From assembly GCF_027531705.1 (NCBI RefSeq), contig NZ_JAPZSP010000020.1, positions 1 to 64,000 of the forward strand: DNA of 64,000 nt. Direction: 5' to 3'. Below, piece by piece: positions 8,243 to 17,419 of this stretch; the first letter of the stretch is position 1, and each line of letters opens with the position of its first letter. Source of the stretch: Flavobacterium sp. GTDB taxonomy: Bacteria; Bacteroidota; Bacteroidia; Flavobacteriales; Flavobacteriaceae. The notes beneath the pieces are model-generated. The model was not told the origin of the DNA. It made no database searches and worked only from the letters and a program-made list of their open reading frames with translations. A program made the position numbers and the translations under genes.

Positions 8243-9433
8243 ATGAACATTAAACATAAATTTAGATTACTACTATTTCTTTTTGTTTTTGTATTTACTA
8301 CGAATGCAATTTGGGCACAAAATAGTGAAAAGTTTATTGTAACACTTGATGCAGGGCATGGAGCACATGACCCAGGAGCTAAATATAATGGACATACCGA
8401 AAAAGAAATTACACTTGCAATAGTTCTTAAAACGGGAAAAATATTAGAAAAGCATTCAGATATTGAAGTTGTTTATACACGTAAAACAGATGTTTTTATC
8501 GATTTAGTTGAACGTGCAAATATTGCAAATCGTGCTGGAGCCAACATTTTTGTTTCTATTCACTGCGATGCAATTGCTAGGGCTGAAGCCTATGGTTCTC
8601 AATCATTTGTAATGGGTATTAACAAAAACGCGTCTAATTTAGCGGTCTCAAAAAGAGAAAACTCGGTTATTACTTTAGAAAAAGATTATAAGAAAAACTA
8701 CAAAGGTTTTGATATAAATAATCCCGAAACTATTATTGGAGCAACTGTTTTGCAAGAGCAATATATGGATAACAGTATTTCGTTAGCAAGCAAAATTCAA
8801 GAAAAGTTTACGCATGATTTAGGAAGAAAAAACAGAGGTGTTTCTCCTGCGCCATTTATGGTGTTGCATAAGGCTTCAATGCCAAGAGTTTTGGTTGAAA
8901 CAGGATTTATATCCAATCCTAGTGAAGGAAATTATTTGGGTTCTGAGTTTGGTCAAAATCAAATTGCACAAGCAATAGCTGATGCCATAATTAGTTATAA
9001 AAGAGAATATTATGGAACAAATGATGATGATTTTAAAGAAAAACCTAAGTATAGTAAGGAAGAAGTAAAAGAAATAACAAAACCTATAAAAGAAGAAGTT
9101 GTTGTTCCTGCCAAAACAGATACAGTAGTTCCAAAAGCTGAAAATATTGTGAAAACTGATAGTTTAAATGAAACTGACGGAATTATTTTCAAAGTTCAAA
9201 TCATGGCTGCTAATCAGAAACTTGATTTAAAACCTAAAAATTTTAAAGGGTTGAAAAATGTTGATATGAAATATGAAACAGGTGGATTATACAAATACAC
9301 TTATGGCACAACATCTGATTATCAAACGGCTAAAATGAATCTTCAAGAAGCAAAAGATAAAGGTTTTACAACAGCTTATCTTATAGCCTTTAAAGATGGA
9401 AAAAGAATAGACATTAAAGACGCTATCAAATAA
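8243..9433 (+). CDS. N-acetylmuramoyl-L-alanine amidase with C-terminal SPOR-like domain
   Basis: Periplasmic zinc amidase (Amidase_3) that cuts the bond between N-acetylmuramic acid and the stem peptide, usually during cell separation. Signal peptide residues 1-26 end in WAQ. Residues 30-225 hold the catalytic domain: DAGHG with zinc ligand H39, a Glu ligand at 53 in HTEKE, SIHCDA with H107, and VETGFISN with catalytic E219. A charged linker (about 235-295) leads to a C-terminal 90-residue domain, FKVQIMAANQKL onward, that looks like a SPOR peptidoglycan-binding fold. It is divergent from lptD with a 136-bp shared promoter region, and 35 bp upstream of the MCE gene. Confidence 0.93.
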   Translation: MNIKHKFRLLLFLFVFVFTTNAIWAQNSEKFIVTLDAGHGAHDPGAKYNGHTEKEITLAIVLKTGKILEKHSDIEVVYTRKTDVFIDLVERANIANRAGANIFVSIHCDAIARAEAYGSQSFVMGINKNASNLAVSKRENSVITLEKDYKKNYKGFDINNPETIIGATVLQEQYMDNSISLASKIQEKFTHDLGRKNRGVSPAPFMVLHKASMPRVLVETGFISNPSEGNYLGSEFGQNQIAQAIADAIISYKREYYGTNDDDFKEKPKYSKEEVKEITKPIKEEVVVPAKTDTVVPKAENIVKTDSLNETDGIIFKVQIMAANQKLDLKPKNFKGLKNVDMKYETGGLYKYTYGTTSDYQTAKMNLQEAKDKGFTTAYLIAFKDGKRIDIKDAIK

Positions 9434-9468
9434 AAAAAATAATCTAAATTTGTTAAAAACTACTTATT

Positions 9469-10425
9469 TTGAAATTTACAAGAGAAATTAAAACCGCCAT
9501 ATTAGTCATTGCCTCAATAGTATTATTTATTTGGGGCTATAGTTTTTTAAAAGGAAGCAACATACTAAATGATCATAAAAAATTGTATGTTGAATACGAA
9601 AACGTTGAAGGTCTTGCAACTGGAGCACCTGTGACTGTTAGTGGAAAAATTATTGGAAAAGTAAATTCAATTAACTTGACCAAAATGGGGAAATTATTGA
9701 TTGAACTTCAAATTAACGAAGAAGATTTTCCTATTTCTAAATCAAGTGTTGCTCAAATATATGAGCCTGGTTTTATTGGCGGAAAACAAATTGCTATTAT
9801 TCCAAATTATAAAGATCAGAACATGGCTGTAACCGGTGATAGACTGATGCCAAATGTAAAAATTGGTTTGATTTCATCTTTCGGAGATAAATTAGAACCG
9901 CTTCAAGAACGTTTAGAAAAATTGTTGGCAAATGCTGATGTTATGATTACTAATATCAATTCCGTTTTAGACGCACAAACACAAGCCAATTTAAAAGCAG
10001 CTGTAAAAGAATTGAACACAACGTTAGCTAATTTCAGTCATGTTTCTTCAAATATTGATGGAATGTTAGTTGAAAACAAAGCCAAAATTGGTTCTGCTGT
10101 TACTAATTTAGACAAAACAACGCAAAGTTTTGCCAATATTTCTTCCGACTTGGAGAAAGCAAAATTGAACGAAATGGTTACTAAATTACAAACTACTTTA
10201 GATAATGTAAACAAAATCATGACAAGTATCGAATCAGGAAATGGAACGGTTGGTAAGTTGATGAAAGATGATAAAATGTACACCAATTTCACCAAAGCAT
10301 CCAAAGAATTAGAATTACTGCTTCAAGATTTGCGATTAAATCCAACCAGATATGTCAATGTTTCTCTTTTTGGAAAGAAAAACAAACCTTATAATGAACC
10401 AGTTTCCGATACAATCAAAAAGTAA
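9469..10425 (+). CDS. MlaD/MCE-domain protein
   Basis: Membrane-anchored MCE-domain protein of the MlaD family, the substrate-binding part of lipid or hydrophobic-compound transporters between the membranes. One N-terminal helix (residues 8-27) anchors it. The MCE domain spans about 36-117, with VEGLATGAPVTVSGKIIGKV near its start. Residues 130-270 are Asn/Ala/Lys rich and probably coiled-coil. The start is TTG at 9469; no closer ATG precedes the anchor helix. No MlaE/MlaF permease or ATPase genes are nearby, so its transporter partners must be encoded elsewhere. Pairing with an amidase is, from memory, a common flavobacterial arrangement. Confidence 0.87.
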   Translation: MKFTREIKTAILVIASIVLFIWGYSFLKGSNILNDHKKLYVEYENVEGLATGAPVTVSGKIIGKVNSINLTKMGKLLIELQINEEDFPISKSSVAQIYEPGFIGGKQIAIIPNYKDQNMAVTGDRLMPNVKIGLISSFGDKLEPLQERLEKLLANADVMITNINSVLDAQTQANLKAAVKELNTTLANFSHVSSNIDGMLVENKAKIGSAVTNLDKTTQSFANISSDLEKAKLNEMVTKLQTTLDNVNKIMTSIESGNGTVGKLMKDDKMYTNFTKASKELELLLQDLRLNPTRYVNVSLFGKKNKPYNEPVSDTIKK

Positions 10426-10437
10426 AAACTAACCGCT

Positions 10438-11772
10438 ATGAGTTTTTTAGATAATATACTATTTGCAATTCTCCTTATTATAGGTTTTGGCTATTTTGCT
10501 ATCAATGTAAAAAAGCTAATTCGTAATATTAAATTAGGTCAAGATATTGACAGAAACGATAATTCCTCGCAACGATGGAAAAACATGACTATGATTGCGC
10601 TTGGTCAATCTAAAATGGTAAAAAGACCAATTGCTGGATTTTTACACATTATAGTTTATGTAGGTTTTGTAATTATCAATATCGAATTACTAGAAATTAT
10701 TATTGATGGTCTTTTTGGAACACACAGAGTATTTTCTGGTTTAGGAGGTTTGTATAATTTCTTAATTGGTTCTTTTGAAATACTAGCATTATTAGTTTTA
10801 GTTACAGTAATTGTATTTTGGATAAGAAGAAACGTAATCAAATTAATACGTTTTACAAGTTCTGATTTAAATGGTGCTCCAAAGAAAGATGCCAACACAA
10901 TTTTATATTTCGAAATAGTTTTAATGTCATTATTTTTACTAATGAATGCAGCCGATTTCCATTTGCAAAATGTAGTTGGCGGATTCGGACATTATCATCA
11001 AGCTGGTTCTTTTCCTGTTTCACAATTTATTGCGCCAATTTTTGATGGAATGAATAACCAACTTGTTGCCATTTTAGAAAGAACATTCTGGTGGTTGCAT
11101 ATTGTCGGAATTTTATGCTTCTTAAACTATTTATACTTTTCAAAACATTTACACATTTTATTAGCATTCCCAAATACATTTTATGCAGATTTGAATGCAA
11201 AAGGAAAGTTTGATAACCTTGAAAGTGTAACAAAAGAAGTTAAATTAATGATGGATCCAAACGCTGATCCATTCGCTGCTCAGCCTGTCGATGAAAATGC
11301 AGCTCCAAGTAAGTTTGGTGCTTCCGATGTTCAAGATTTGAATTGGGTGCAACTGCTAAATGCCTATACTTGTACAGAATGTGGACGTTGTTCATCTGCA
11401 TGTCCAGCGAATCAAACTGGCAAAAAATTGTCACCAAGAAAAATCATGATGTCAACTCGTGATAGACTAGAAGAAGTTGGTAGAAATTTGGATGCAAATA
11501 AAGGAGTTTTTGTTCCAGATAATAAATCGCTATTAAACGATTATATCACTACTGAAGAGCTTTGGGCGTGTACATCATGTAATGCTTGCGTAGAAGAATG
11601 TCCAGTAAGTATAAGTCCATTGTCTATTATTATGGACATGAGAAGATACTTGGTTATGGAGCAAAGTGCAGCACCACAATCATTAAATGCAATGATGACC
11701 AATATAGAAAATAATGGTGCTCCATGGCAATACAACCAAATGGACAGATTAAACTGGAAAGACGAAAATTAA
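10438..11772 (+). CDS. Membrane (Fe-S)-binding oxidoreductase subunit, HdrD/GlpC-like
   Basis: An inner-membrane electron-transfer protein. The N-terminal 235 residues carry about five hydrophobic helices; the C-terminal part is soluble. Two [4Fe-4S] ferredoxin motifs follow: CTECGRCSSACP (C312, C315, C318, C322) and CTSCNACVEECP (C378, C381, C384, C388). This layout matches heterodisulfide-reductase-related respiratory proteins that pass electrons between quinones and a CCG-domain partner. That partner is encoded at 12392, beyond a HAD-like gene. The donor and acceptor are unknown. The start is ATG, 12 bp after the MCE gene, so it is in the same operon. Confidence 0.85.
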   Translation: MSFLDNILFAILLIIGFGYFAINVKKLIRNIKLGQDIDRNDNSSQRWKNMTMIALGQSKMVKRPIAGFLHIIVYVGFVIINIELLEIIIDGLFGTHRVFSGLGGLYNFLIGSFEILALLVLVTVIVFWIRRNVIKLIRFTSSDLNGAPKKDANTILYFEIVLMSLFLLMNAADFHLQNVVGGFGHYHQAGSFPVSQFIAPIFDGMNNQLVAILERTFWWLHIVGILCFLNYLYFSKHLHILLAFPNTFYADLNAKGKFDNLESVTKEVKLMMDPNADPFAAQPVDENAAPSKFGASDVQDLNWVQLLNAYTCTECGRCSSACPANQTGKKLSPRKIMMSTRDRLEEVGRNLDANKGVFVPDNKSLLNDYITTEELWACTSCNACVEECPVSISPLSIIMDMRRYLVMEQSAAPQSLNAMMTNIENNGAPWQYNQMDRLNWKDEN

Positions 11773-11845
11773 ATATAAATAAACCTGATATTTTCCCTTT
11801 GTGAGGCTTGGGAAATTGTCAAATGAAATTAAAAAACTGAAAAAA

Positions 11846-12292
11846 ATGAAAGCGGAAGACATCGAAAAAAACCTCCAATCGTTAACTGAAAATGGACAAC
11901 ATTTAAGTCCAATTTTAAAAGAAGGAATTAAAAATTATTTAATAGATATTGACGGAACAGTTTGTGACGACATTCCAAACGAAGAACCAGAAAGAATGCT
12001 AACTGCAGAAGTTTATCCTGATGCATTGATAACATTGAACAAATGGTATGATGAAGGACATATTATTTTCTTTTTTACTTCAAGAACTGAGGCTCATAGA
12101 GAATATACTGAGCGTTGGTTGAAACAACACGGTTTCAAATACCACGGCATTTTGTTTGGAAAACCTCGAGGTGGAAACTACCATTGGATAGACAATCACT
12201 TGGTAAAAGCAACTCGTTACAGAGGAAAATTTACCGATTTAATAGAAAAAGAAGTAACCATCGAAGTTTTTGACGATGGACAACATGAATAA
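11846..12292 (+). CDS. HAD-superfamily phosphatase-like protein
   Basis: A 148-residue HAD-fold protein. YLIDIDGTVCDD is motif I (nucleophile Asp and acid/base Asp) and IIFFFTSRT is motif II. GILFGKPRGGNYHWIDNH supplies the later Lys and acidic positions. Homologues are sometimes labelled phosphoheptose isomerase in databases (from memory), but this protein has no SIS domain, so I would not use that name. The frame extends to a GTG at 11801, yet the extra 15 residues look non-conserved and the preceding CCCTTTG resembles a promoter box, so I chose the ATG at 11846. It sits between two genes whose products are expected to form a complex. Confidence 0.7.
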   Translation: MKAEDIEKNLQSLTENGQHLSPILKEGIKNYLIDIDGTVCDDIPNEEPERMLTAEVYPDALITLNKWYDEGHIIFFFTSRTEAHREYTERWLKQHGFKYHGILFGKPRGGNYHWIDNHLVKATRYRGKFTDLIEKEVTIEVFDDGQHE

Positions 12293-12344
12293 TTTTGATT
12301 AAAGAATAACGATTTTTGATTGTAGAATTTATCAGTTATGTTTT

Positions 12345-12383
12345 TCTAAACTCATAAACTTCTAAACTCATAAACTCATAAAC
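12345..12383. repeat. Iterated CTAAACTCATAAA word
   Basis: TCTAAACTCATAAA is repeated about three times, with a shortened last copy, ending eight bases before the start codon of the CCG-domain gene. It is the same architecture as the other intergenic word repeats in this window. Confidence 0.65.
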
Positions 12384-12391
12384 AATAAAAT

Positions 12392-13183
12392 ATGTCAGAA
12401 GTTTTAATTGTGCCTACAATGGCCGAAATGATGGCTCAAGGCAAACAACCAGAAGTATTATTTTGGGTTGGATGTTCTGGTAGTTTCGATGATAGAGCAA
12501 AACGTATTACAAAGGCTTTCGTGCGAATTTTAAATCGTGCTAAAGTTGATTTTGCTGTACTTGGAACCGAAGAAAGTTGTACAGGTGATCCAGCAAAACG
12601 TGCCGGAAACGAATTTTTATTTCAAATGCAAGCTATGATGAACATTGAGGTTCTAAATGCTTATGAAGTTAAAAAAATTGTAACCGCTTGTCCGCATTGT
12701 TTCAACACAATTAAAAATGAATATCCTGAATTAGGCGGAAAATATGAAGTTGTTCATCACACAGAATTTTTAAAATCATTATTAGATTCTGGAAGATTAA
12801 CAATTGAAGGCGGACAATTCAAAGGAAAACGAATTACGTTTCATGATCCATGTTATCTGGGAAGAGCGAATAATATTTATGAAGCCCCAAGAGATTTAAT
12901 TCAAAAATTAGATGCTGAATTGGTCGAAATGAAACGTTCCAAAGCTAATGGTTTATGTTGTGGTGCTGGTGGTGCGCAAATGTTTAAAGATGCTGAACCA
13001 GGAAACAAAGAAATAAACGTTGAAAGAACAGAAGATGCTTTAGAATTAAAACCAGAAATTATTGCAGCTGGTTGCCCATTTTGTAACACAATGCTAACGG
13101 ATGGTGTAAAGGTAAAAGAAAAAGAAAGTGAAGTAAAAGTGCTTGATATTGCTGAATTGATAGCAAATGCGCAAGATTTATAA
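12392..13183 (+). CDS. (Fe-S)-binding protein with two CCG (cysteine-rich) domains
   Basis: Soluble 263-residue oxidoreductase subunit of the HdrB/GlpC-C/LldE type. The first CCG-like domain includes VGCSGSFDDRAKR, EESCTGDPAKR and TACPHCFNTIKNEYPELG. The second has FHDPCYLGR, GLCCGAGGAQMF and AAGCPFCNTML. These CCG motifs ligate a [4Fe-4S] cluster in HdrB-like proteins. It should dock on the membrane ferredoxin protein at 10438 to complete an electron-transfer module. The physiological substrate is not evident. The next gene starts two bases after the stop. Confidence 0.87.
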   Translation: MSEVLIVPTMAEMMAQGKQPEVLFWVGCSGSFDDRAKRITKAFVRILNRAKVDFAVLGTEESCTGDPAKRAGNEFLFQMQAMMNIEVLNAYEVKKIVTACPHCFNTIKNEYPELGGKYEVVHHTEFLKSLLDSGRLTIEGGQFKGKRITFHDPCYLGRANNIYEAPRDLIQKLDAELVEMKRSKANGLCCGAGGAQMFKDAEPGNKEINVERTEDALELKPEIIAAGCPFCNTMLTDGVKVKEKESEVKVLDIAELIANAQDL

Positions 13184-13185
13184 TT

Positions 13186-13794
13186 ATGAAATATATTTAT
13201 TTAGCATTTTTATTTTTTTTTAGTTTCTGGAATGTAACAGCTCAAGAACTAATTGATGTTGTAACGGCAGAAGTTTGTTCTTGCTCAGAACTTAAAAAAG
13301 AAAAGCTCGCAGGTTTAAAAGATGAAAAACTTCAATTCGAACTTGGGTTGTGTATTTTGGCAAGCTATTCTAAACATACTTCTGAAATTAAATCTACTTA
13401 TGGTGATTTGTTGGTAGAAAAAGATAAAATGGAAAAATTCGGTGGTGATATTGGTATAAAAATGGCAACGATTTGTCCAGATAAATTACTCTATTTTGCT
13501 GGAAGTATGGAATTTGATGACGACGATACTGTTGTAAAATCAAATAGCACCATTGAAGGCAAGATTGTTGAAATAAAAATTGATCAGTTTGCCACAATTG
13601 TTGTAAAGGATAAAAATGGAAGAGTTCATAATTTCTTGTTTTTGAATTATTTTGATACAGCTTCATTATTTACAAATGATGAAATCAAAAAGAATGATTT
13701 TATTAGTGTTAATTATTCAGAATCTGAGATTTACGACCCTAAAAACAAAGAATTTCGTTATTATAAAATCATTTCTGGTTTAGAAAAAAAATAA
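13186..13794 (+). CDS. Secreted hypothetical protein
   Basis: A 202-residue protein with a clear signal peptide (residues 1-19, MKYIYLAFLFFFSFWNVTA). The mature N-terminus carries EVCSCSEL, then two further Cys (in GLCIL and TICPDK), so periplasmic disulfides are possible. The C-terminal half (about residues 120-200) is beta-rich, with an IEGKIVEIKIDQFATIVVKD string that resembles a small OB-like barrel. I do not recognise a named family. It is packed two bases after the Fe-S gene and four bases before the next gene, so it is co-transcribed. Confidence 0.7.
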   Translation: MKYIYLAFLFFFSFWNVTAQELIDVVTAEVCSCSELKKEKLAGLKDEKLQFELGLCILASYSKHTSEIKSTYGDLLVEKDKMEKFGGDIGIKMATICPDKLLYFAGSMEFDDDDTVVKSNSTIEGKIVEIKIDQFATIVVKDKNGRVHNFLFLNYFDTASLFTNDEIKKNDFISVNYSESEIYDPKNKEFRYYKIISGLEKK

Positions 13795-13798
13795 AAAA

Positions 13799-14281
13799 AT
13801 GTACATACCATTTGAAACATTACCCGAAGAATCTCGCATTTGGATATACCAATCCAATCGTAAGTTTTCTGATACCGAAATCGCTGAAATCGAAAAAGAT
13901 TTAGTTGAATTTCTAACCAATTGGTCAGCACATGGAAGTTCTTTAGAAGCTTCTTACCAAATAAAATACAATCGATTTATAATAATTGCAATTAATCAAG
14001 AAGTTCATCCTGCAACGGGTTGTTCGATTGATTCTTCTGTTTCGTTTATTCAAAATCTAGAAAAGAAATACGAAGTTGATTTGCTAGATAAAATGAATGT
14101 TGCTTTCAAGCAAGGTGAATTTATAACCTACAAAACCTTACTTGATTTTAAAAAATTAGCTAAAGAGAAAGCAGTTTCTGAAAATACAATTGTTTTTAAT
14201 AATTTAGTGAATACCATACAAGAATGGAACGAAAGTTGGGAAGTACCAGCAGCCGAAAGTTGGCATAGTCGTTTCTTTTAA
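13799..14281 (+). CDS. Conserved flavobacterial protein, often labelled 'ABC transporter ATPase'
   Basis: A 160-residue soluble protein starting MYIPFETLPEESRIWIYQSNR. From memory this family is annotated as ABC transporter ATPase in Flavobacteriia. The sequence does not support that: there is no Walker A P-loop, no LSGGQ signature and no Walker B. Visible conserved-looking features are WIYQSNRKF near the N-terminus, the central NQEVHPATGCSIDSSV, and a C-terminal WEVPAAESWHSRFF. The HPATGCSID segment with its Cys could be functional. It is in an operon with the gene upstream (4-bp gap) and 19 bp before the GH3 gene. Function unknown. Confidence 0.75.
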   Translation: MYIPFETLPEESRIWIYQSNRKFSDTEIAEIEKDLVEFLTNWSAHGSSLEASYQIKYNRFIIIAINQEVHPATGCSIDSSVSFIQNLEKKYEVDLLDKMNVAFKQGEFITYKTLLDFKKLAKEKAVSENTIVFNNLVNTIQEWNESWEVPAAESWHSRFF

Positions 14282-14300
14282 AAAAAAATCAAATAGCAGT

Positions 14301-17300
14301 ATGAATTATAATCAAAAAAACCTTTTTGTTAAGGTACTTTTTATGGTAACAATTGTTGTTATTACTATAAACTGTGCTTCTAAAAAAAGTAATATAACAC
14401 CAATTTCTAAAACACCTGCTGTTCAAGTTGTAAAGAAAAAAGAAATAATTGGTGATGATCACGAAATTGTAGAAGAAGTTCAAGAAGTGACCATTCCAAA
14501 ATACACAAAAGATTCTACAGATTATTTTTCTGATTCATCACTTGAAATCCAGTGGTCTGATAGCATTTACAATACATTAAGTCTTGACGAAAAGATTAGC
14601 CAATTGATGATGGTAGGAGCATATCCTAACAAAGACGAAGTTCATTATACTGCTGTTGATTCTTTAATCACAAAATATAAAATTGGTGGTTTGATTTTTT
14701 TTCAAGGTGGACCAGTTAAACAAGCCAAACTAAATAATCGTTTTCAATCAAAATCAAAAATCCCGATGCTTATTGGTATTGATGCCGAATGGGGATTGAG
14801 TATGCGAGTTGATTCGACTTATAAATTTCCATTTAACATGACGCTTGGAGCAGTTAAAGATTTGAATTTGATTCAAGCGGTCGGAAAAAAAATGGGAGCA
14901 GAGGCAAAAAGAATGGGAATTCACTATACTTTCTCGCCAGTGGTTGATATTAACACCAATCCGAGTAATCCAATTATTGGCGTTCGCTCTTTTGGTGAAG
15001 ACAAAGAAGATGTCACAAATAAAGCTATCGCACTTATGAAAGGCATTAATAGCCAAGGTGTTTTCGCAACGGCTAAGCATTTTCCTGGTCATGGTGATAC
15101 TTCTACCGATTCACATCATACATTGCCAGTTATCAATTTCACCAAACTTAGACTTGACGAAGTTGAACTTTATCCATATAAGAAAATGTTTGCTGAAGGT
15201 TTGCAATCGGTTATGGTAGCACATCTAAATGTTCCTGTTTTAGAACCAAATCCTGCTACGCCAAGTTCTCTTTCTAAAAATATTGTTACCGATTTACTAA
15301 AAAAAGAATTAGGTTTTAAAGGAATGATAATTACTGATGCACTTAACATGAAAGGCGCAAGTAATGCTTTTAAACCAGGAGATATTGAACTAGCTGCTTT
15401 TTTAGCAGGAAATGATATTTTATTAATACCCGAAAATGTTCCTGTTGCCATTGAAACTATCAAAAAAGCTTATAATGACACTCTTTTTTCTGAAGAAAGA
15501 CTTGCTGAATCTGTAAAAAAGATTCTTCGTCATAAATATAAAGTTGGTTTAAAAAATTATAAGCCAATTGTAATTGATAATTTGTATAACGATATAAATC
15601 CGGTTCTAAATGATTCATTGCAATATGAGATTTATCAAAATGCAATTACGGTATTAAAAAATGACTCTAAAATTATACCTATAAAAGATTTATCTAAGAA
15701 AATAGCTTATGTAAAAGTTGGTAAAGATTTTAATTCTGATTTTGTTGAAACATTAAAAAAATATACTTCTGTGACGGAAGTTACTGGTGAAAATAGTACA
15801 GAATTAAATGAAAAATTAAAAGATTTTGATATTGTAATAGTCGGATATCATCCATCTGATAAAGCATGGAGAAACACCAATTTAACCGATGCGGAAGTAG
15901 CTTTGATTAACGATTTGGCTGCCAATAATAAAGTCATAGTTGACTTGTTTGCAAAACCTTATACCTTATTACCTTTCACTAACTTTGATGCTTTTGAAGG
16001 ATTAATTATTTCTTATCAAAACAATCCAATAGCTCAAATTGTTTCTTCCGAAATTATATTTGGAGCAGCACAAGCAAAAGGAAAATTGCCCGTTTCTATC
16101 AATAACTTTTTCAAAATTAATGATGGAATTACTACTCAAAATCTTTATAGACTAGGATTTTCATCTCCAGAATTTGTTGGAATTAATTCTGAAAAATTAA
16201 AAGAAATTGAAAACTTTACTACCAAAGCAATTTCAAGAAAAATGGCACCTGGAATGCAAATTCTGGTAGCAAGAAAAGGGAAAGTGTTCTATCAAAAATC
16301 ATTCGGATATCATACTTATAACCAAATAACGAAGGTTCAAAATTCAGATATTTATGATGTTGCTTCTATAACAAAAATGGTAGCTACTTTGCCCAATATC
16401 ATGCAACATTTTGATAGAAAGAAGCTAACTCTAAGTACAACTTTAGGCGAAATGTTACCTGTTTTTAGAGATACCGATAAACAAGATATTAATCTTCTTG
16501 ATGTGCTTTCTCATTATGGCCGTTTACAAGCTTGGAAACCTTTTTATAAAGAAACATTAGATAGTTTGCAATGTCCTTTAGATAAATATTATAGCAAAAC
16601 GTATTCTTCAAAATTTTCTCGTAAAGTTGTTGATAGTCTTTATTTTAGAACCGATTATCATGATAGTATAATGAAATATATTGCGAATAGTAAATTAGCA
16701 GAAACCAAAACATATAAATACAGTGATTTTGCCTTTATGATTTTGGCAGAATATCTAAAAAAATCAACTGGAAAGACAATTGATAAATTAGCGTATGATA
16801 ATTTCTATAAATCTATGGGAATGAATTATACACTATATAATCCATTACAAAAGTTTGATAAATCGGTTATTCCGCCATCAGAAGATGATGATTATTTTCG
16901 CCACACAATAGTACAAGGCTATGTACACGATATGGCTGCAGCTTTGGAAGGCGGTGTTGCAGGACATGCAGGAATTTTTTCAAACAGTATGGATATTGCC
17001 AAAATGATGCAAATGTATTTGCAAAAAGGTCGTTACGGAACCAAACGCTATTTCTCAGAAGATACTTTTGACATGTTTAACAATTGTTATTATTGTGATT
17101 TAGGAAACCGTCGTGGATTGGGATTTGACAAACCTCAAAGTGATAAAAAAGATGCTACTTGTGATTGTGTTTCCATGTTGAGTTTTGGACACACAGGTTT
17201 TACAGGAACAATTGCATGGGCAGATCCTGAAACTGAAATAATTTACGTGTTTTTGTCTAATAGAACTTTTCCAAATTCGACTTATAATACTTTATCAAAA

Positions 17301-17354
17301 GAAAATATTAGAGAAGATATCCAAAAAATCATTCAAGAGGCCATCATCAAATAA
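14301..17354 (+). CDS. GH3 beta-N-acetylglucosaminidase fused to a class C beta-lactamase-like domain
   Basis: A 1,017-residue envelope protein. The N-terminus has a lipoprotein-like signal (residues 10-25, ending ITINC). Residues about 85-430 are a glycoside hydrolase 3 domain of the NagZ type: GGLIFFQGG, AKHFPGHGDTSTDSHHTLP (catalytic His/Asp loop) and IITDALNMKG with the nucleophile Asp. A GH3 C-terminal-like region follows (about 430-610). Residues about 620-1017 resemble a serine hydrolase: SITK (Ser near 688), YSD near 805 in the YxN position, and HTG near 963. The fusion suggests joint turnover of glycan and peptide parts of cell wall. An amidase lies in the same region. Whether the second domain acts as an amidase or peptidase is not known from sequence. 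Confidence 0.88.
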   Translation: MNYNQKNLFVKVLFMVTIVVITINCASKKSNITPISKTPAVQVVKKKEIIGDDHEIVEEVQEVTIPKYTKDSTDYFSDSSLEIQWSDSIYNTLSLDEKISQLMMVGAYPNKDEVHYTAVDSLITKYKIGGLIFFQGGPVKQAKLNNRFQSKSKIPMLIGIDAEWGLSMRVDSTYKFPFNMTLGAVKDLNLIQAVGKKMGAEAKRMGIHYTFSPVVDINTNPSNPIIGVRSFGEDKEDVTNKAIALMKGINSQGVFATAKHFPGHGDTSTDSHHTLPVINFTKLRLDEVELYPYKKMFAEGLQSVMVAHLNVPVLEPNPATPSSLSKNIVTDLLKKELGFKGMIITDALNMKGASNAFKPGDIELAAFLAGNDILLIPENVPVAIETIKKAYNDTLFSEERLAESVKKILRHKYKVGLKNYKPIVIDNLYNDINPVLNDSLQYEIYQNAITVLKNDSKIIPIKDLSKKIAYVKVGKDFNSDFVETLKKYTSVTEVTGENSTELNEKLKDFDIVIVGYHPSDKAWRNTNLTDAEVALINDLAANNKVIVDLFAKPYTLLPFTNFDAFEGLIISYQNNPIAQIVSSEIIFGAAQAKGKLPVSINNFFKINDGITTQNLYRLGFSSPEFVGINSEKLKEIENFTTKAISRKMAPGMQILVARKGKVFYQKSFGYHTYNQITKVQNSDIYDVASITKMVATLPNIMQHFDRKKLTLSTTLGEMLPVFRDTDKQDINLLDVLSHYGRLQAWKPFYKETLDSLQCPLDKYYSKTYSSKFSRKVVDSLYFRTDYHDSIMKYIANSKLAETKTYKYSDFAFMILAEYLKKSTGKTIDKLAYDNFYKSMGMNYTLYNPLQKFDKSVIPPSEDDDYFRHTIVQGYVHDMAAALEGGVAGHAGIFSNSMDIAKMMQMYLQKGRYGTKRYFSEDTFDMFNNCYYCDLGNRRGLGFDKPQSDKKDATCDCVSMLSFGHTGFTGTIAWADPETEIIYVFLSNRTFPNSTYNTLSKENIREDIQKIIQEAIIK

Positions 17355-17419
17355 TTTAACTTCATTTTTTGAGTTTTCTAATTAAGTATCTTTAACTTCG
17401 TGATTCTAAAAATTTCTAA

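Noticed and set aside
11801..11845. GTG at 11801 as the start of the HAD-like protein
   Set aside because: The added 15 residues show no domain pattern, and promoter-like sequence lies immediately before; the ATG at 11846 fits the fold start.
13799..14281. ABC transporter ATPase
   Set aside because: No P-loop, LSGGQ or Walker B motif; length far below an ABC ATPase domain.
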